NCBI RefSeq assembly: GCF_020497125.1
Contig: NC_059082.1
Coordinates: 61,024,948 to 61,088,947 of the forward strand
DNA: 64,000 nucleotides
Origin: Mauremys mutica
Taxonomy: Eukaryota; Chordata; Testudines; Geoemydidae
Reading direction: 5' to 3'
The translations under genes and the position numbers were made by a program. Under the pieces are notes generated by a model. It made no database searches, was not told the origin of the DNA, and saw only the letters and a list, made by a program, of their open reading frames with translations. Positions 43,877 through 57,384 of this stretch are shown here, piece by piece. Position 1 is the first letter of the stretch, and the number at the start of each line of letters is the position of its first letter.

Positions 43877-46500
43877 TGTGGAGCAGTCTGGCGCACAGTG
43901 AGATCAGGGCACTCATATCCACATTAGAGAACACGACAGCAAGGTTGGAAGCAGACCCTTTAAGAAGATAAGCTAAGCTGGGAGGTGCTCTTGTTAGAGT
44001 GACCACCTTTGAAATGAGCGCCAAAAAAAAAAAAGCATCCCCCACAAGGCAAGCCCCTGCAACCCTAGCCACAAGGCAACTTCGCAACCCTACCTCAACA
44101 GCTGCTTAATATCTAGATAGAGAACCCATACAGATAAGATTGATAACAAATGGGGGGTTGTTTTATTAGCACATTTTGCTAGGCAGTCTTTGCTATCTGT
44201 TTCATTTAGCCAGTTGTCATTGAATGTGCAGTTTCTGATGCTAGTTTTTTTTTCAGGGGTGTAGTAGGAGCACTTGCACCATTGCCCTGATCTTCCATTG
44301 TTTAATATGCCTTGCAGATCTCCTCATTCTTGCATGACTCAAACCCTCCCTCTCACATATGTGTGGTATGCTTGCATGTCGGAGGGCAAAGAGCTGCTGT
44401 ATTTTCAAACAGTTTTGATCTGTCATCGCTTAAACTGCAGCAGTTGGAAAACTGCAGCATCTTCAGCTGGACACAGTAACTTTTAACATTAGATATCCCA
44501 GTGTATTGTGATAATAATGCAAATCTTAAAACCCAGGTAAAAAAAAACTAGGAAGATTATATGATTTTTCTGCCTACTGGCAAATCCCTTTTTAAAAAAA
44601 AAAAAAGAAGAAGAAAGATAGATAGATTCATGCCAGTCAGATACTGGCCAGGTGGTAACCCTAGTTCCTGTGGCCCTATTCTGTACTTAGTCAGTTTCTT
44701 GACTGATCCAAGAAAGTAGCAGATTGCTTGGCTCTGCTGCTGGAAGGGAGAGAGAGAACCGGAGAGTCCATGCTTGACTATGTGTGAGACACAGCAGGGT
44801 CATTGAGAAGTCTTGGGAAGTGTGTGTATGGCAGGAATTCCAGCTGATGGGCAGCCTCAGAACAGTCCAAGCAAAGAGAAGGAAGGAAGGATGTTTTGTT
44901 TGTTTGGGCTTTTTTGTTATTTCCCCCCCTTTCGCCCATGCATTACAAACACATGCATGCTCTTGCTGACACCTTTGGTCAGTGTGCATGTTGTTTTTTT
45001 GGTATCAGAGAAGCAGACAGAGGCACAATGGGCCAGAAGTAATAGGCAAGAAGGAACTGGTGCATGTGCAACTTTCCAAACCGTTAGAGGCCAGGCTGGG
45101 ATGGATAGCGAAGGAGGAAGATAAGGGGAGAGAAACTCTACACACGCAGTAGGAAGAGAATTTGGAATTTTGTACAGAAGAGGCGCAAATAATGAGGACT
45201 CAGTAAAGATAAAAAGAAGGGCTTTCTAGGGTAGGATAGATAACCCGTTTTCTACACACCCAGCTTTTTAGTGTATGGGCCAGTCTTTACATTCCAAGAA
45301 AGGTCCTTGTGTATTTAAGAGAAATAATATCTCCTTGTGTTTTTCTGTGTCTTGATTTCCATATTCATGTAATCCTGTCTAGCCAAAGGTCCTGCAATAA
45401 CACTTGTAAAAGGAACAAAATAACCAAGCAAACCTGCGTTAGTTTCTAGCATTTTTCACGAGGTTTCTTCAATACTTGTCCTCTCTGTGCTGAGGAATGA
45501 ACCAAGTTCAGACGAAATTCTGCAATATTTTAAGCAAACTCAAGAAGCTTCTGAGTAAGATCATAGACTGTGTCCTGATCTGAATGTAGTGGTTGTATAG
45601 AGTGCAGTTTCTTAAGAATTATGATTTTCACTCCTCTGTATGGCTATTGGTGTGAATGCAGGAAATCTGCAGTGCAGTGTTCCTGAACTGTCTGTTAAAT
45701 TACTTGGATCAGCTATTAAGGTTACGTTTTATTATACTGTTGGGGGAGGGGAGAGAAAGTAACTGGTTTATTAAATGTGGTCAAAATCCACAAAGGGCTC
45801 TGATATAATGGATTTCTACATTCCAGTTAGTAAGCTGGCGTTGCAGGCATGCAATGGTGTTCCTAAAGCATGTCATAAAACTTCAGCTTCTGATTAACTT
45901 TCTGCCATTAACTAGAAGCAGCAAGGAAGGAGGTGCAGGCTGCAGTATTTCTTGTTCAAGGCTTCACTAGATTATCAAAGGATATTGACTTGGCAGTGTC
46001 CAGTAAAATTACTTTGTTAAACCCTACATTCGAGTCTCACTTATAAGGTATGTTTTATAGGTGAGAGGATACACTTTGGACTGTCACCTTTTTTTGAGCA
46101 GTCTACAACAATGCTCCCACTGCATAGCTGAGCACAAGAGAAGCTAAAGACAATCCAAGAACAACTAAAGGAAACACCCTTAAGGAAAGTGCTCTGCCGA
46201 GCCATTGCACTGGGGCTGTTTGTTTCAGCATACTGTCAATGAAAAATAAAAGTTCCAGTTTGCAGAGTCTGTAACAACTAAAATGCTAAACCTAATGGCT
46301 TATTTCTTTCACTGTCCAAATAGGCTAAATTCATCCCTGTGTAACTTCTCTGAAGCCACATTGAGTCACACTGACAGTGAATTTAGCTCAATGTCTTAGA
46401 AAGATTGCCACATTACCGATGTTCATCAGTGCCTTTCTAAAATAAGTAATTTGTACAGGCTTGTCTGACAGTGCAGAAAACTAAAGAGACAAAGTGAACT
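43877..46500. other. Putative intron, no gene seen
   Basis: Mixed sequence without coding similarity. Simple A-rich runs lie near 44024 and 44598. Confidence 0.4.
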
Positions 46501-46504
46501 ATGT

Positions 46505-46622
46505 GATATCTTCTATTGAACCAACTTCTGTTGGTGAGAGAGACAAGCTTTAGAGCTTACACAGACCTCTTATAAAAGATATTACCTACCCACCTTGTGT
46601 CTCTAATATCCTGGGACCAACA
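46505..46622 (+). repeat. Dispersed repeat fragment, related to 4935-5040
   Basis: It contains ATTGAACCAACTTCTGTTGG, then ATAAAAGATATTACC and GTGTCTCTAATATCCTGGGA, in the same order as the copy in METTL22 intron 2. Confidence 0.65.
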
Positions 46623-46625
46623 TCA

Positions 46626-47112
46626 GTAGCGTAGCTAGGGGGCAACAAGGGGAGCGGCCGCTCCCCCAATCACATTCCCCCAAAAGTGGCTCCCTTTTAA
46701 TTTTCATACTCGAGGCCGCTTCCGGGTCCGTCTGCTTCCGGGTCTCTCACTGCACCTGCTCCAGTCCCTGCTCTGGCTCTCCCCCATGGCCCCTGCCCCT
46801 GCTCTACCTCAGCCCCACCTCTTCCTGCCCCAGCCTGCTCTGCTCCCCTGGCTCCCAGGCTTGGAGGAGGGGGGAACCACCCCCCAGCACTCGCCAGCGG
46901 CGGGGCTGGGAGCCAGGGGAGCGGAGCAGGCTGGGGCTGGGTCACTCCATTTCCTGCAGGAAGTGGCCAGTCACTCCCTCCCTCCCTCCCCCCCACGGAG
47001 GCCTGGGATCAGCCCCCCCGCTCCCACCCACGGAGGCCTGGGGCCCCACACAGGCCCCCCACAGGCTGCAGTATTTCTGCAGGGGGGCTGTGTAGGGCAC
47101 CAAAATAGCTAG
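46626..47112. mobile_element. GC-rich repeat with TAGCTAG ends
   Basis: It begins AGTAGCGTAGCTAGGGGGC and ends with AATAGCTAGGGAC. The interior is GC-rich, with GCTTCCGGGTCCGTCTGCTT and a G-rich/C-rich alternation. I associate it with non-autonomous hAT-like repeats from memory. Limits are approximate. Confidence 0.5.
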
Positions 47113-47937
47113 GGACAGATGTTTTCTTGTTTAATTCTTCAGTAAACTCCTGCTCTCCCCTGCAGGAGAGAGGTGGGTTTGAGAACAACAGCCCAGATCC
47201 TTAAAGGTATTTAGGCTCCTAATTCCCAATGGGCCTTAGGTGCCTGAAAACATTTGAGGATCTGAGCCAACTAGCTCTGGAGTCCTGCTGTCAGTCTGAC
47301 AGAGGAGATGCAATCTCTGAGGAGGAAGGGTGGCAGACAGATGACACTGGTCATCATCCCTGCCTGATGGCTATTACATGAATGTATGAGTGCCTCACCA
47401 CTATGGATAATGTCCAGATGCAGCTGACATTTGGGGTGGGGGAATAGGGAGGAGAGAGGTAATGCTAAATAATAATTAACAGGATGGCCAGCATTGCAGC
47501 ATGGAATGAAGGAGGGAGAGCAAAAATCCCCCAATCCTGCTCAGTCCATCATAATAGGGTTTGAGTCTCAAAGCCCGCTGAGGTCAGCTGAAAGACTTCC
47601 CTTGACTTTACTGGCTTTGGATCAGTGAGTTGGGGGTCTCTTGGAATTGACTGCTGGGGGCTAAGCCTGGGGACTGCTAGCAACTCTCACTTCCTACTCC
47701 CTCAGCATCTTGCAGGATCAGGCCTTTCATTGAATAGGGTAGGCTGCTCATGTCAACCGCAGAAAGTTAAAGACAATACTGCAGAGCCCCAAAATGGGCT
47801 CTACTTTCACAAGGTCCTGACCTACTGGGGAATGTCCTCCAGACTCCAATGCCTGTTAGTCATATTCTGTTGTCTTTTATTTTCAGGGGCTTCCTTGGTC
47901 TCTTTCTTCTTTAACTGCAGAATTACGGTTCAGCCTT

Positions 47938-48076
47938 AGGGCTGGATTCTGATCTCGTGTTCAGCTGTGCAAAACCACTGAAGCCTATGGAGCTGTGCCC
48001 AGATATGCCACAAAAGAATTTGACAGCGGGGATACTCCATTTTCACTAGTGTCACTGAGAAGAGGATCTGGCCCTC
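47938..48076. mobile_element. Palindromic MITE fragment
   Basis: GGGCTGGATTCTGATCTC at the left and AGAGGATCTGGCCCT at the right, with AAGCCTATGGAGCTGTGCC between. The pairing is imperfect. Confidence 0.45.
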
Positions 48077-49043
48077 AGCAATTAAATGGCTGCTTTTTTT
48101 ACAGCCAATGATCAAATTATCCTGTAATAGCTTCCTGAAGGGATCGGCATTGATCAAAACAAAGGGTGGAAGTTGTCTTCCTGTTAGCACAAATGACTGA
48201 GCTCCTGAGGTGCTGATAGAATTAGATGGAGGATCAAATTAACCAGGGGTTGAAGTAAGTGAAAGTAGCAGTTGAATCTAGAGGGATAAAATAGTGAACT
48301 GCACCATTCCATCCCCTGAAGAGAAAGATAAATACATCAGCATCTCTCTTTTGGTGAAATGTGAGTGGTCTGATGTCTGAGCAGTCCCACAAGGAGTACT
48401 TAGCCAGACGGTGCTAATCCCAGAGTACACTGCTGAGCCCTTGTCCCGTGAAGGTTGGTGAATAGCCTTAGGGAACTTGGGGTTCGCAATCCTGAACAAA
48501 CTTGAACTTTGTTCAGAAACAGTTGAATGTTTCTTGTTGTGAGGAGCTGTCTGTTTTCTTTATTGAAAAGAGAAGTCTGGTCAGATTCCGATTAATGATC
48601 TCTGTGGAGGCAAAGTCATGTCTGGTACAGACAAATATGAATCTTGCCTCTTTGATCATAAGCCTCTTTTATTCATGGAGGAGCTAGAGGTGCTTGGGGA
48701 GCTCTGAGCTATGAGTTGCAGACTTGACCCGTGTCCTGCCAGGCTGGTAAGATCAAGTAGGGAAGTACTGAGTCTGTTTTTTGAGGAGACTGTCAATCCC
48801 TTCCTTTGGTTGGCCCTTGCTGAAGAAACCTTGATTCTCAGAATTCAGCCCTTTATCTTCTGTCTCTAATCTCCCTTTTCTTGGGAATATAATTGGAAAT
48901 GTTATGTGGAAAGGACAATTCTGACAAATCCAGATTCCAAAGATTTCCTTGGTCACTGTCAATCTGTTTTTAGGTTTGGATGTGACACACAGGCTACATT
49001 GGTATGAATGTTTGATGTCCTTCTAAGAATGGCTTAAAATAAT

Positions 49044-49140
49044 GGGCCAAATACTCAGCTGGTGTAAATCCGTGTAGCTGCACTGAAGTCCACAGAGCTA
49101 CACCAATTCACATCATCTGAGGATCTGGCCTCAGATGCCC
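49044..49140. mobile_element. Palindromic MITE (97 bp)
   Basis: GGGCCAAATACTCAGCTGGT pairs with ATCTGAGGATCTGGCC, and GTGTAAATCCGTGTAGCT pairs with AGCTACACCAATTCACAT. It is the clearest of the hairpin elements in this window. There is no coding capacity. Confidence 0.75.
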
Positions 49141-50681
49141 ATTCTAATTCTTTTATTTATGTTACCAGCTTTAGACACCATTTGCTGACAGGCTGAGGAC
49201 CGGAGCAGGGACATAAGGAGTGTCTCTTGAGTAGCTCCATTCTAGCCTGTCAAAGAGACAGCTTTGGGGCAAATGTTCATCTGCACTGAGGGAATTCTCA
49301 TACTGGGTACAAGGTGGTTCTATTCTCTCACCCCTCTAGTTCAGTGTATATATCACCATTAGTGAGCTGTTGAGCCTTCAGTATGGAGATGATACACAGT
49401 TCTGCATCTCCATTTTATGTGACTTATACAGTACATGAGGTGAGCCTTCTCAAAGATGGGTATTTAGATGTGAATTAGCTGGTTTATTCTTAATTTGAAT
49501 AAGAAATAATAGTGGTAGTCTGGGGGAAATCAGCCAGAAGAAGTGACGAGATTTACAGCAGTTCTTTTACCTGAAGGACTATGTCTACCTTTTGTTACTC
49601 ATGTTTACAACCTAGAGAATCTTGATCTGGATATTTAGATAGCAGCAGTGGCCAAGAATAACGTTAATCTCTGTTTAGAAAGAAGGTTGTTAACTTTTTT
49701 GCCAGTTACATATCTTGCCATGGCCCATGCCTGATGGGAGTCTTACAATGCACTGTGGTGGCTCAGTCACAGGGAGAGACTGTGGTGCATCATGGTAGAC
49801 AGTGTAGCTGGGGACTAAGGCACGTAAAGGAGAAAGGCAGCATGAGGGAACTGGAATTATAACTTCCTTGAGGCGCGATGGCTGCTCAGTTGGACACACA
49901 GATTTCATTTTGACTACACAAACCAAAATTAAAATGTTTCTGTTCAATGAAAAGAGGCCCAAACAAAATATTTGGTGTTTCTGAATAGAGATTTTTTGGG
50001 GAATTTATTTTTCTGTAAAGAATTTCACCTGGAGCTAGTGAAAACTCAGAATTTCCAGAAATTCTGACATTTTGAATTTTGTTTTCAAAATGACCTAGCT
50101 GCCTTGTAGACAGTGGTTTTGTTTTGTTTTGTTTTTTGTTTTGTTTGTTTTTAAATTAATCACATCCTGGGCATTTTTAGCCTTCCAAAATGGGTGACAC
50201 CTGATGTTAGAACCTGGCTACAACACTGACCAACATGGCTACAGCACTGTGTAGTGCAGAAAATGTCTTCTTTTCATCTGATCATAGTAAAAGAGGTTTA
50301 ACTTCGGAATTCATGAAGGCCTCCGATTCAGCAGTCCATCCCTATTCAGCAAAGCATTTAAATACTGTATGTGCCTGAGGTTAAATTGGGGCCTAATTCA
50401 GGAATCTACATAATCTGGGTGTTACAGCTCTTATAGGGAGAGTCTGTCAGCAGCGTGAGGTGAAGAAAGGCTCTTGGAGTATAAGAAAGACTTCAGAATG
50501 TTGGCTACCTTTTTTCCACTATATATCATTCCTTTTTCTGTGGTCCTAAGTTCCTATACTCAGTTCTCCCCAGACTTTTTTTCTCCTCTATACTACCTCC
50601 TCTTTTATCTAGCCTCCAAATAAAAAATGTCTACCTGTAATATTTGTTCTTTTGTATCGCATTCCACAGCCGCACATAGCT

Positions 50682-50987
50682 CAGGGGTCGGCAACCTTTC
50701 AGAAGTGGTGTGCCGAGTCTTCATTTATTCACTCTAATTTAAGGTTTCGCGTGCCAGTAATACATTTTAATGTCTTTAGAAGGTCTCTATGAGTCTATAA
50801 TATATAACTAAACTATTGTTGTATGTAAAGTAAATAAGGTTTTAAAATGTTTAAGAAGCTTCATTTAAAATTAAATTATAATGCCGAGCCCCCCAAACCG
50901 GTGGCCAGGACCCGGGCAGTGTGAGTGCCACTGAGAATCAGCTCGCGTGCCGCCTTCGGCACACGTGCCATAGGTTGCCTACCCCTG
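50682..50987. mobile_element. hAT MITE, copy 2 (306 bp)
   Basis: The ends CAGGGGTCGGCAACCT and AGGTTGCCTACCCCTG match copy 1. The exact 8-bp duplication ACATAGCT flanks it (50674-50681 and 50988-50995). The body is the same as copy 1, except for extra CGCCTTCGGCACACG bases near the right end. Confidence 0.92.
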
Positions 50988-50995
50988 ACATAGCT

Positions 50996-53900
50996 TATTT
51001 TGAGATTTCCATTCTCCTAACTATAGAAATTAGTTCTCCTTGTAAGGCACCCCTCCAGTTTTAGGGGTGGACTGAGCCTGCTCTCTAGAGCTTATTGTAA
51101 AAACACAGCTTGGGAGGTTCTCTTAGAATAAATTGAAATGAATATGATGAAAGAATTGTCATTGGAACCATGAATCTTTAGCAGAATGAAGTTTGAATAT
51201 GTCAAGTGACTTGTAAAAAGGACTGGAAACTTTATTTTATGTTGTAGTTCCTGCTACCAAAATCCTTTCTTTCAGCCAGGAAATTCTGCAGTTATTCAGA
51301 TCTTTCCCTTTAAAAGTCATGGTCAAGAAAAATGGATTGAGATGAGAGCTTTAAAGGTGGATTCCACTTGCAACGCAACAAATGTCAAACATATTGCAGC
51401 TGTCTTTTTCTCATGGGAACGTCAGCAAACAAATACAGTCTTTCCTAATGTTTACTCAAAAAATACTAAAACTAATTAATATAATGAACATCTGAACATG
51501 TATGAGTTGATTGTTGTTCAAGTAGCTGCTCCTCAGCAGTCAGACAATATTTTCCCCCAAGCTTCTAAAAAGCTTTTGGTTTTTCCATGCCTACATTTAA
51601 TTGACCATACACTGTAATTCCCACTCCCTGCCCTGACCAACTGAGACGCGTAACAGGATTTCAAGGGAAGGGGAGACAGTGCCATCATTTTGACATTTAA
51701 ATGAGTAGAATAGATAAACATCACTAAGAGAATGTATTGCGGGGATCAGTCCTGTATTAGTAGGGAACTGGACAGCCTGACCAAATAGGCCATCTCCATT
51801 TCTAACTGCTATGAATCTATAAAATAGGTATTTTACACATGTGGACACACTTCTCAAAGCTTCAGTTATTGCCATGTTGGGTGGAACACAGACTGTTCTC
51901 TTGGGAAGGGGGAAGCTCTTGTCAGCCATTGTATATCTGATCTGTCAGTCTGCAACCATGGGAGAAAGGGTGTTTACTTTCAGAAATGGGAAATATCTTC
52001 TGTGGCTATTGAGATCTGCTGGGCTTGGGTTTTGTCTTAAGAGCAAATGTGTAATTATAGGCATTGAATACATTCTTATTTTCATATCAAACTGGAACTT
52101 GATATATACCTTGGTAAACTGGGATATAGGCTACTGTGTATAAAGAGCAGCAGACAGTTACCAAAATCTTAGGGTATGCAGGGGCTAGGATGACCCATCC
52201 CTGCTACATGTGCTTGAAAACTCCAGTCTTGCGTGTTAAGTTTGATTAATGTAGAATTGAATTGATGCATTTAATCTTTTGTCTTCCTGTGACTTATTGA
52301 AGAGTTAAACTCTCCTGCTGCAAAAATAATATATGAACTGATGTTGCATTATAAACATTGATACTGATGTCATAAGAGGAAATGAAGAAGAGTGGAGGAA
52401 ATAACCTCCCAGCTCATTATCTGGACTCTGATGGGGATTGCTATTATGACAGTATATTAAATTGGCTGGAAATGTGATAGAAAGATTAAAAATGAAATTA
52501 ACTGCCCAAAGTTTAGTAGACATGAATGTGTTGCTTTTGAAAGAGTTAGGGGCTAAAAAGAAACTAAAATATGAGCTGGGCTATTTCATGTTTGCCTACT
52601 CCATGCATCTTGTAATTCTCCCCCACACAAAAAAGACCATTTATTCCCATTTTTCATCAGATTTGTTAGCAGTTGTAATAATAGCTTAATTATTTTGTCA
52701 AAATGTACTGCAGACCACTTACAATTACACTATGATCGTTAAACTACACTTGTCAAGTAAGTGAATACATTGCAGTTTGGTTTTAGTTGCCAAGCCTTTT
52801 TCTTTGTTCCCTTGCTGATTTCCACTGAGTCTTCAAGATATTTGTGAGGTTCTGTGCTGTGGCCGAGAGTTGGTGAGATACTTAAGCTCATGAGTAATCT
52901 TAAACATGAGTAGTCTCATTTATCTCATTGAGACTATTCATATGCTTAAAGTTGCACATGAGCTTAAGTACCTTATTGAATTAGATCAATGTTAAATTAA
53001 TTCTGCTTTCCAAGCAGTCTCATCAGCTGGAGTCTGGAGATGGTTGTTGAGGTTTTCAAAACAGTTTAGGGGATTTAGACACATTTTCCTTTAAAATTAT
53101 TAGAACGTGTGTCTAGTTTTGAAAATCTCAAGCTGAATGCTGCAAGGTTTGCTTCAGCCTAATTCTGACAAGCGAGCAATGATGAAATAATGTTGGGAGT
53201 ATAGGTATGCGAGACCCTACCTGACTTCTGTGTAGCCCCTTCGTTCATCCTTTCACACTATTTAACCATTTTTTAAAAAAGGTTTGACTTCTCTCCTTTT
53301 TGATGTGAATTTAAGTAGCTAGTGTCTAAACGGCTTGGACACTTGTAACTCCAAATTAGTCCTAAAACGGAGACTGGGACACTGGTTTTGTTTGTCTGAA
53401 TGAATTATATCATATAGCTGATATTTGAGTGACACTGTGCAAACCTGTCCCTGCCATGCATACATACACGCATCCATCCCTCAAATTTGTTGGAAAATAA
53501 CAGGTTCCTAGTGATGTACTGAGGTTGATTGCACTGAATATCCAGCATTCACGATGCGTATTTTCTCTTCAGAGAGGACAATTGTGTCCTGAAAATTAGT
53601 TTAGCTTCAAAGCTTGAAAGAGTTCAGTAGTATGGGACACAGTCTTTTAGTCAGCCATAGATGGAAGGGGGCATTTTTCACCACTGTGGCTATTTGGATA
53701 TCCACTGAAACTGAGCAATCCAACCTTGGTTTGTTTTTTTTTCTCCCACTCCATTTTCTGATGTGCCTTTCTCTGAGGTCATCCCATCACTTTTGTCCAA
53801 ATAAGGTTCAAACTCTTCTCCCCCGTTTCTACTTGCTAGAAAATTGCATGCTGTTTACAATAGTAATTCCTGTTTGTGAGCTTCAGTAGGTATGTTTTGT

Positions 53901-54281
53901 TTTTGGTAGCTCTTGCACCAGTGAGTAAAGGAAAAATGCAACCATCTAAACATTTAAGTTCTAAAGTGCAAAAAATATGCCAATTTTTAGCCAATGTCTG
54001 CATTGTTTCATATATTCCCTTCCAGCTACACTGAAAACTTCATAGCTATAGTTTACAGTTAAGCTAGTGATCAAACTAGTTAGGCTAGTTATGGTATTGA
54101 TTATTACAACAGATAACCTAAGTTTGTAGACTATTTATAGTGATTGGGGACCAAATTTTGCTCTTAGTTATGCATACAAGCTAATTGGCTTAATTAGGGT
54201 TGCACATGTGTAATAAAAAGTGGTATTGGGCCATGAGTCCCTCTGCATGCGATTTTTCTGCCACATCACTCCCCATAATTA
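50996..54281. other. Putative intron, one CR1 tail
   Basis: No gene or exon found. A + strand CR1 3' tail lies at about 51745-51830. Confidence 0.4.
51745..51830 (+). repeat. CR1 3' end fragment
   Basis: GGAACTGGACAGCCTGACCA, then ATCTCCATTTCTAACTGCTA, then TGAATCTAT, as in the CR1 3' UTR with its terminal short repeat. Confidence 0.55.
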
Positions 54282-54289
54282 CTCCTGGG

Positions 54290-55105
54290 GGAATTCTGCA
54301 CCACTGCACAATGCAGAATTTTGCAGAAATTAACGTGCATGCGGAATTTCGTTTTCCTCCATAGAAATGGGCTGCAGTGCTTCTAGCTGCCACTGGGGAC
54401 CACTGGACCTGGCAGAGCCCAGCTCGCACATAGAAGACACTGTCGGGGGGAGGGAGAGGAAGCTAGAGGGTTCCTGTCAGTTGCAGTTCCCAGCATGCCC
54501 TGAGGGAAGGAGAGGGTGGCACGCAGGAAACTCTGTGCAAGCCTGGGACTGAGCATCCGGCTGTTTCTCCCTCTGGATTCCTCGGCTCTGGGTGGGGAGA
54601 GGAGTGGATGTCTGGGCTGGGGGGGCCATGGCTGGGCTCTAGGGAGGAGGGGGTGCAGGTGTCTGGGAAAGGGGTGGCCCTGCGTCTGGGCTCGGGGATG
54701 GGGTGCAGGTATCTGGCCCTGTGGCTGAGCTATGGAGGAGAGGGGATGCGGCTATCTGGGAAAAGGGGGGATGCGTGGCTGGGCTGTGGGGGGAGAGGCT
54801 GTGGGTATCTGGGCTGGGGGAGGGGTGGCCATGGCTGGCCTCTGTGGGGAGGGGCTGTGGGTGTCTGGTTCCCCAGCTGGGCTCTGGTGGGGGGAAGGGA
54901 GGAGAGAAACAGGAACTGGGTTGTCATAGGAGTTTCTTTAACTCTCTACTCCTGGGGGAATTTTTGTGTCTGTATTGTTACAGACATACTTGCTGACAGG
55001 TATTTTGAAATAAATTGCCAAAATAATTGAAAATGGCGTTATTATGTATGACAAATAAAATTTGCAGAATTTTTAATTTTTTGGTGCAGAAAGCCCCGAG
55101 GAGTA
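54290..55105. mobile_element. hAT-like non-autonomous element, 816 bp
   Basis: The 24-bp ends TACTCCTGGGGGAATTCTGC and, reversed, TACTCCTCGGGGCTTTCTGC differ at three positions. The flanks CCCATAAT and ATCATAAT match at 6 of 8. A G-rich degenerate tandem section (54560-54900) fills the interior; its open frames on both strands are composition artefacts. Confidence 0.7.
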
Positions 55106-56412
55106 ATCATAATAACTGATCCTATCCCCGATAGGGTGCTGAGACACAGAAAAGTCCTTTATTAATGACGACGAAGACAAATTTATAAGTTGTCCAGAGG
55201 TGTGTCTTCCTCTCCCTGAAATGATGACTTGGCTCAAGGAGTTAAATAGCTGATTAAGGAAGATAGGGCCATAAAGTTCTGCAATCCCTTTGCTGCAGGA
55301 ATCTTAAAGGTTTGATTTCCTGTTTCAAGAGCAGTCGTAAATAGAAATGATTGTCTATCTCCTGTTAGTGTATGTGGTGTGCCTCTTTATGGTGTGGGCT
55401 TTGATTAAGTATAATCAGATCACTCTGATTGTAGTAGTTGTCACTATGTAAATGTTGATTTGATACTCCAGTGAAAACAAGATGATGCTCCATTCCTTTT
55501 CAAGGACTGCAGGCATTTTAAATGAGTGACATTTCCTCCTCAAAAAGTTTGGAGTTCTCAGGGCTTACTTTTTAGTCCCTTAGCAAGTCAGTGTTTTAAG
55601 TTATGAACAGAATGTGGCGGTGAATGTCCCAGTTTGTTTTACCCTTTACTGCTTGATGCTGATGTGTTCTATTTCTATTTCTTGAAGGCATATATAACAT
55701 TTATGTTTTTGACATTTTGTCTCTACCCCCTAGGAGCTGCTATGTCTGGGTATTTTGTTTTACTCGAGTGTTAAAGTTCTGTGCATTGTATGGAACATTT
55801 TGTATTTCCTAACAGGTCTCTGGCTGTTGCTTTCTAATGTGTCGGAGCCACTGCCTATTGAAGGCGTATAAAATAAATCTTTTTCTTTGCCAGTATGTCT
55901 GGTCACTTATAGTAAAACCATGTGTCTGTAAATATTACAGCAATAAGTAACATGACTAGATCTTATATTACTGGGTGTACAAATAACCAGTCTTAATAGT
56001 TACCTTGTGCTTTCATTTGCTGCTGTGCACCAATCTTTCTAGATCTTGATCCTTTTCCTTTTAGCACATGCGTCTCGTGATAATGCACTGAAACTGATGC
56101 ACATATGAAAGAATACATTTGATAGAAAAGTTTGCTTTTGAATAAGAACATAATAAGTAGAAGGATCAGTTCAAAAGAGCAGAAAATGTACTATAAGTTT
56201 CCCTGGAAAAATCCAGTGTGCTGTTTTGAGATTGCACTACTACTTTCGTTGGTTGGCTGTGTTCTTTCCTTCAACATGCTATTCAAACAGGACTTGTTAC
56301 CAACATTAGTCCTGATGAGTTAGTGTTGAAGTCAATGGCTGGCTTGTGTTATGACCCATAGTTTTGTTGCAATCATTAACAGGACTATCATTCTTTTCGA
56401 TTACTGGACTGG

Positions 56413-56600
56413 ATCTCAGCATATCTGAGTTCAGTTCCTTGCTCTGCCACAGACTTTCTGTGTGACCTTGGGTACGTTGTTTAATATCTCATGCCCCATC
56501 TGTGACAATGGGGATGATAATGCTTCCTGTCCTCACAGGGTCGTTAAGGATACATTTGTTAATGTCTGTGAGATGTTCAAATATTATGGTGATGGGGAAG
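56413..56600 (+). repeat. MIR SINE
   Basis: The order GCTCTGCCACAGACTTTCTG, TGTGACCTTGGGTACGTTG, CCATCTGTGACAATGGGGAT, GTGAGATGTTCAAATATTAT is the MIR core and 3' domain in sense orientation. Confidence 0.85.
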
Positions 56601-56769
56601 CCTAAGCATCTAGATGGATATTGGTGTAGAAAATGTATGTGGTAAAGTGTACAGTGGGGGAAAAAAAAAAAGGATTCAGAGCAGCCACACCTTCTTTCAG
56701 AACATACATTCCAGCTTTAGATGGGTAGGAAGATATAATTTAGTCTTTACATTGACACTTTTGGTGCAG

Positions 56770-56920
56770 GAATTACAAAATCGGTCTCTAGTGTTGAATT
56801 CGATGGTGATATTTTTGGAGCAGGGGGCTGTGTTTTATACAGTGCCTAGCACAACGGGGTCCCTATCCTGACTGGGGCCTCTGGGTGCTATTGCAATGTA
56901 AATAATAATAATTACTATTA
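56770..56920 (+). repeat. MIR-family SINE tail
   Basis: TATACAGTGCCTAGCACAAC, then TGACTGGGGCCTCTGGGTGC, then an AATAATAATAATTA tail: a MIR-type 3' domain. Confidence 0.7.
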
Positions 56921-57384
56921 CTATAATGCTTTGAGCTTTGATAGCACCTCCTAGCCAATAATTTCAAATTGCCTTAGAAACCTTAATGAATTCAGCTATA
57001 CCTCATCAAGCAGAGTGTTTGCCACCGGTGATGTAATATTTCCATACAGCCCATCTTGGGAGTCGTCATCCTGGCTGTTCAGCCACATAACTCAGAGTAG
57101 TAAATTTCTCGGAGAAACCCCAGCATTCTATAGATTGTGGGTATAACTGCCTATCGCTCCCAACTCCTCACAGTCCCTCTCACCCTCTGCTGGCTGATAT
57201 GGTCATGAAAATAATGTTCTGTTTGTACAGGAATATTTATTTCTTCTTAGCTAGTGATTAAAGTAGTTTCGTAGTGTAGCTAGTTACTTGGTTCGCTACA
57301 AAGCCAATATTACAGTTGATTATATTTTTCCCAGCAACTAGTATAGGCAAGAGGCTTTTGTCTCCATAAATTAGCTATTTATAT

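Larger units (their letters stand above)
47113..50673. other. Putative intron with palindromic MITEs
   Basis: Apart from the two hairpin elements (47938, 49044) and a (TTTTG)n run near 50115-50150, I see nothing recognisable. Confidence 0.4.
55114..57376. other. Putative intron with MIR copies
   Basis: No coding exon found; two MIR-type SINEs are listed separately. Confidence 0.4.
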
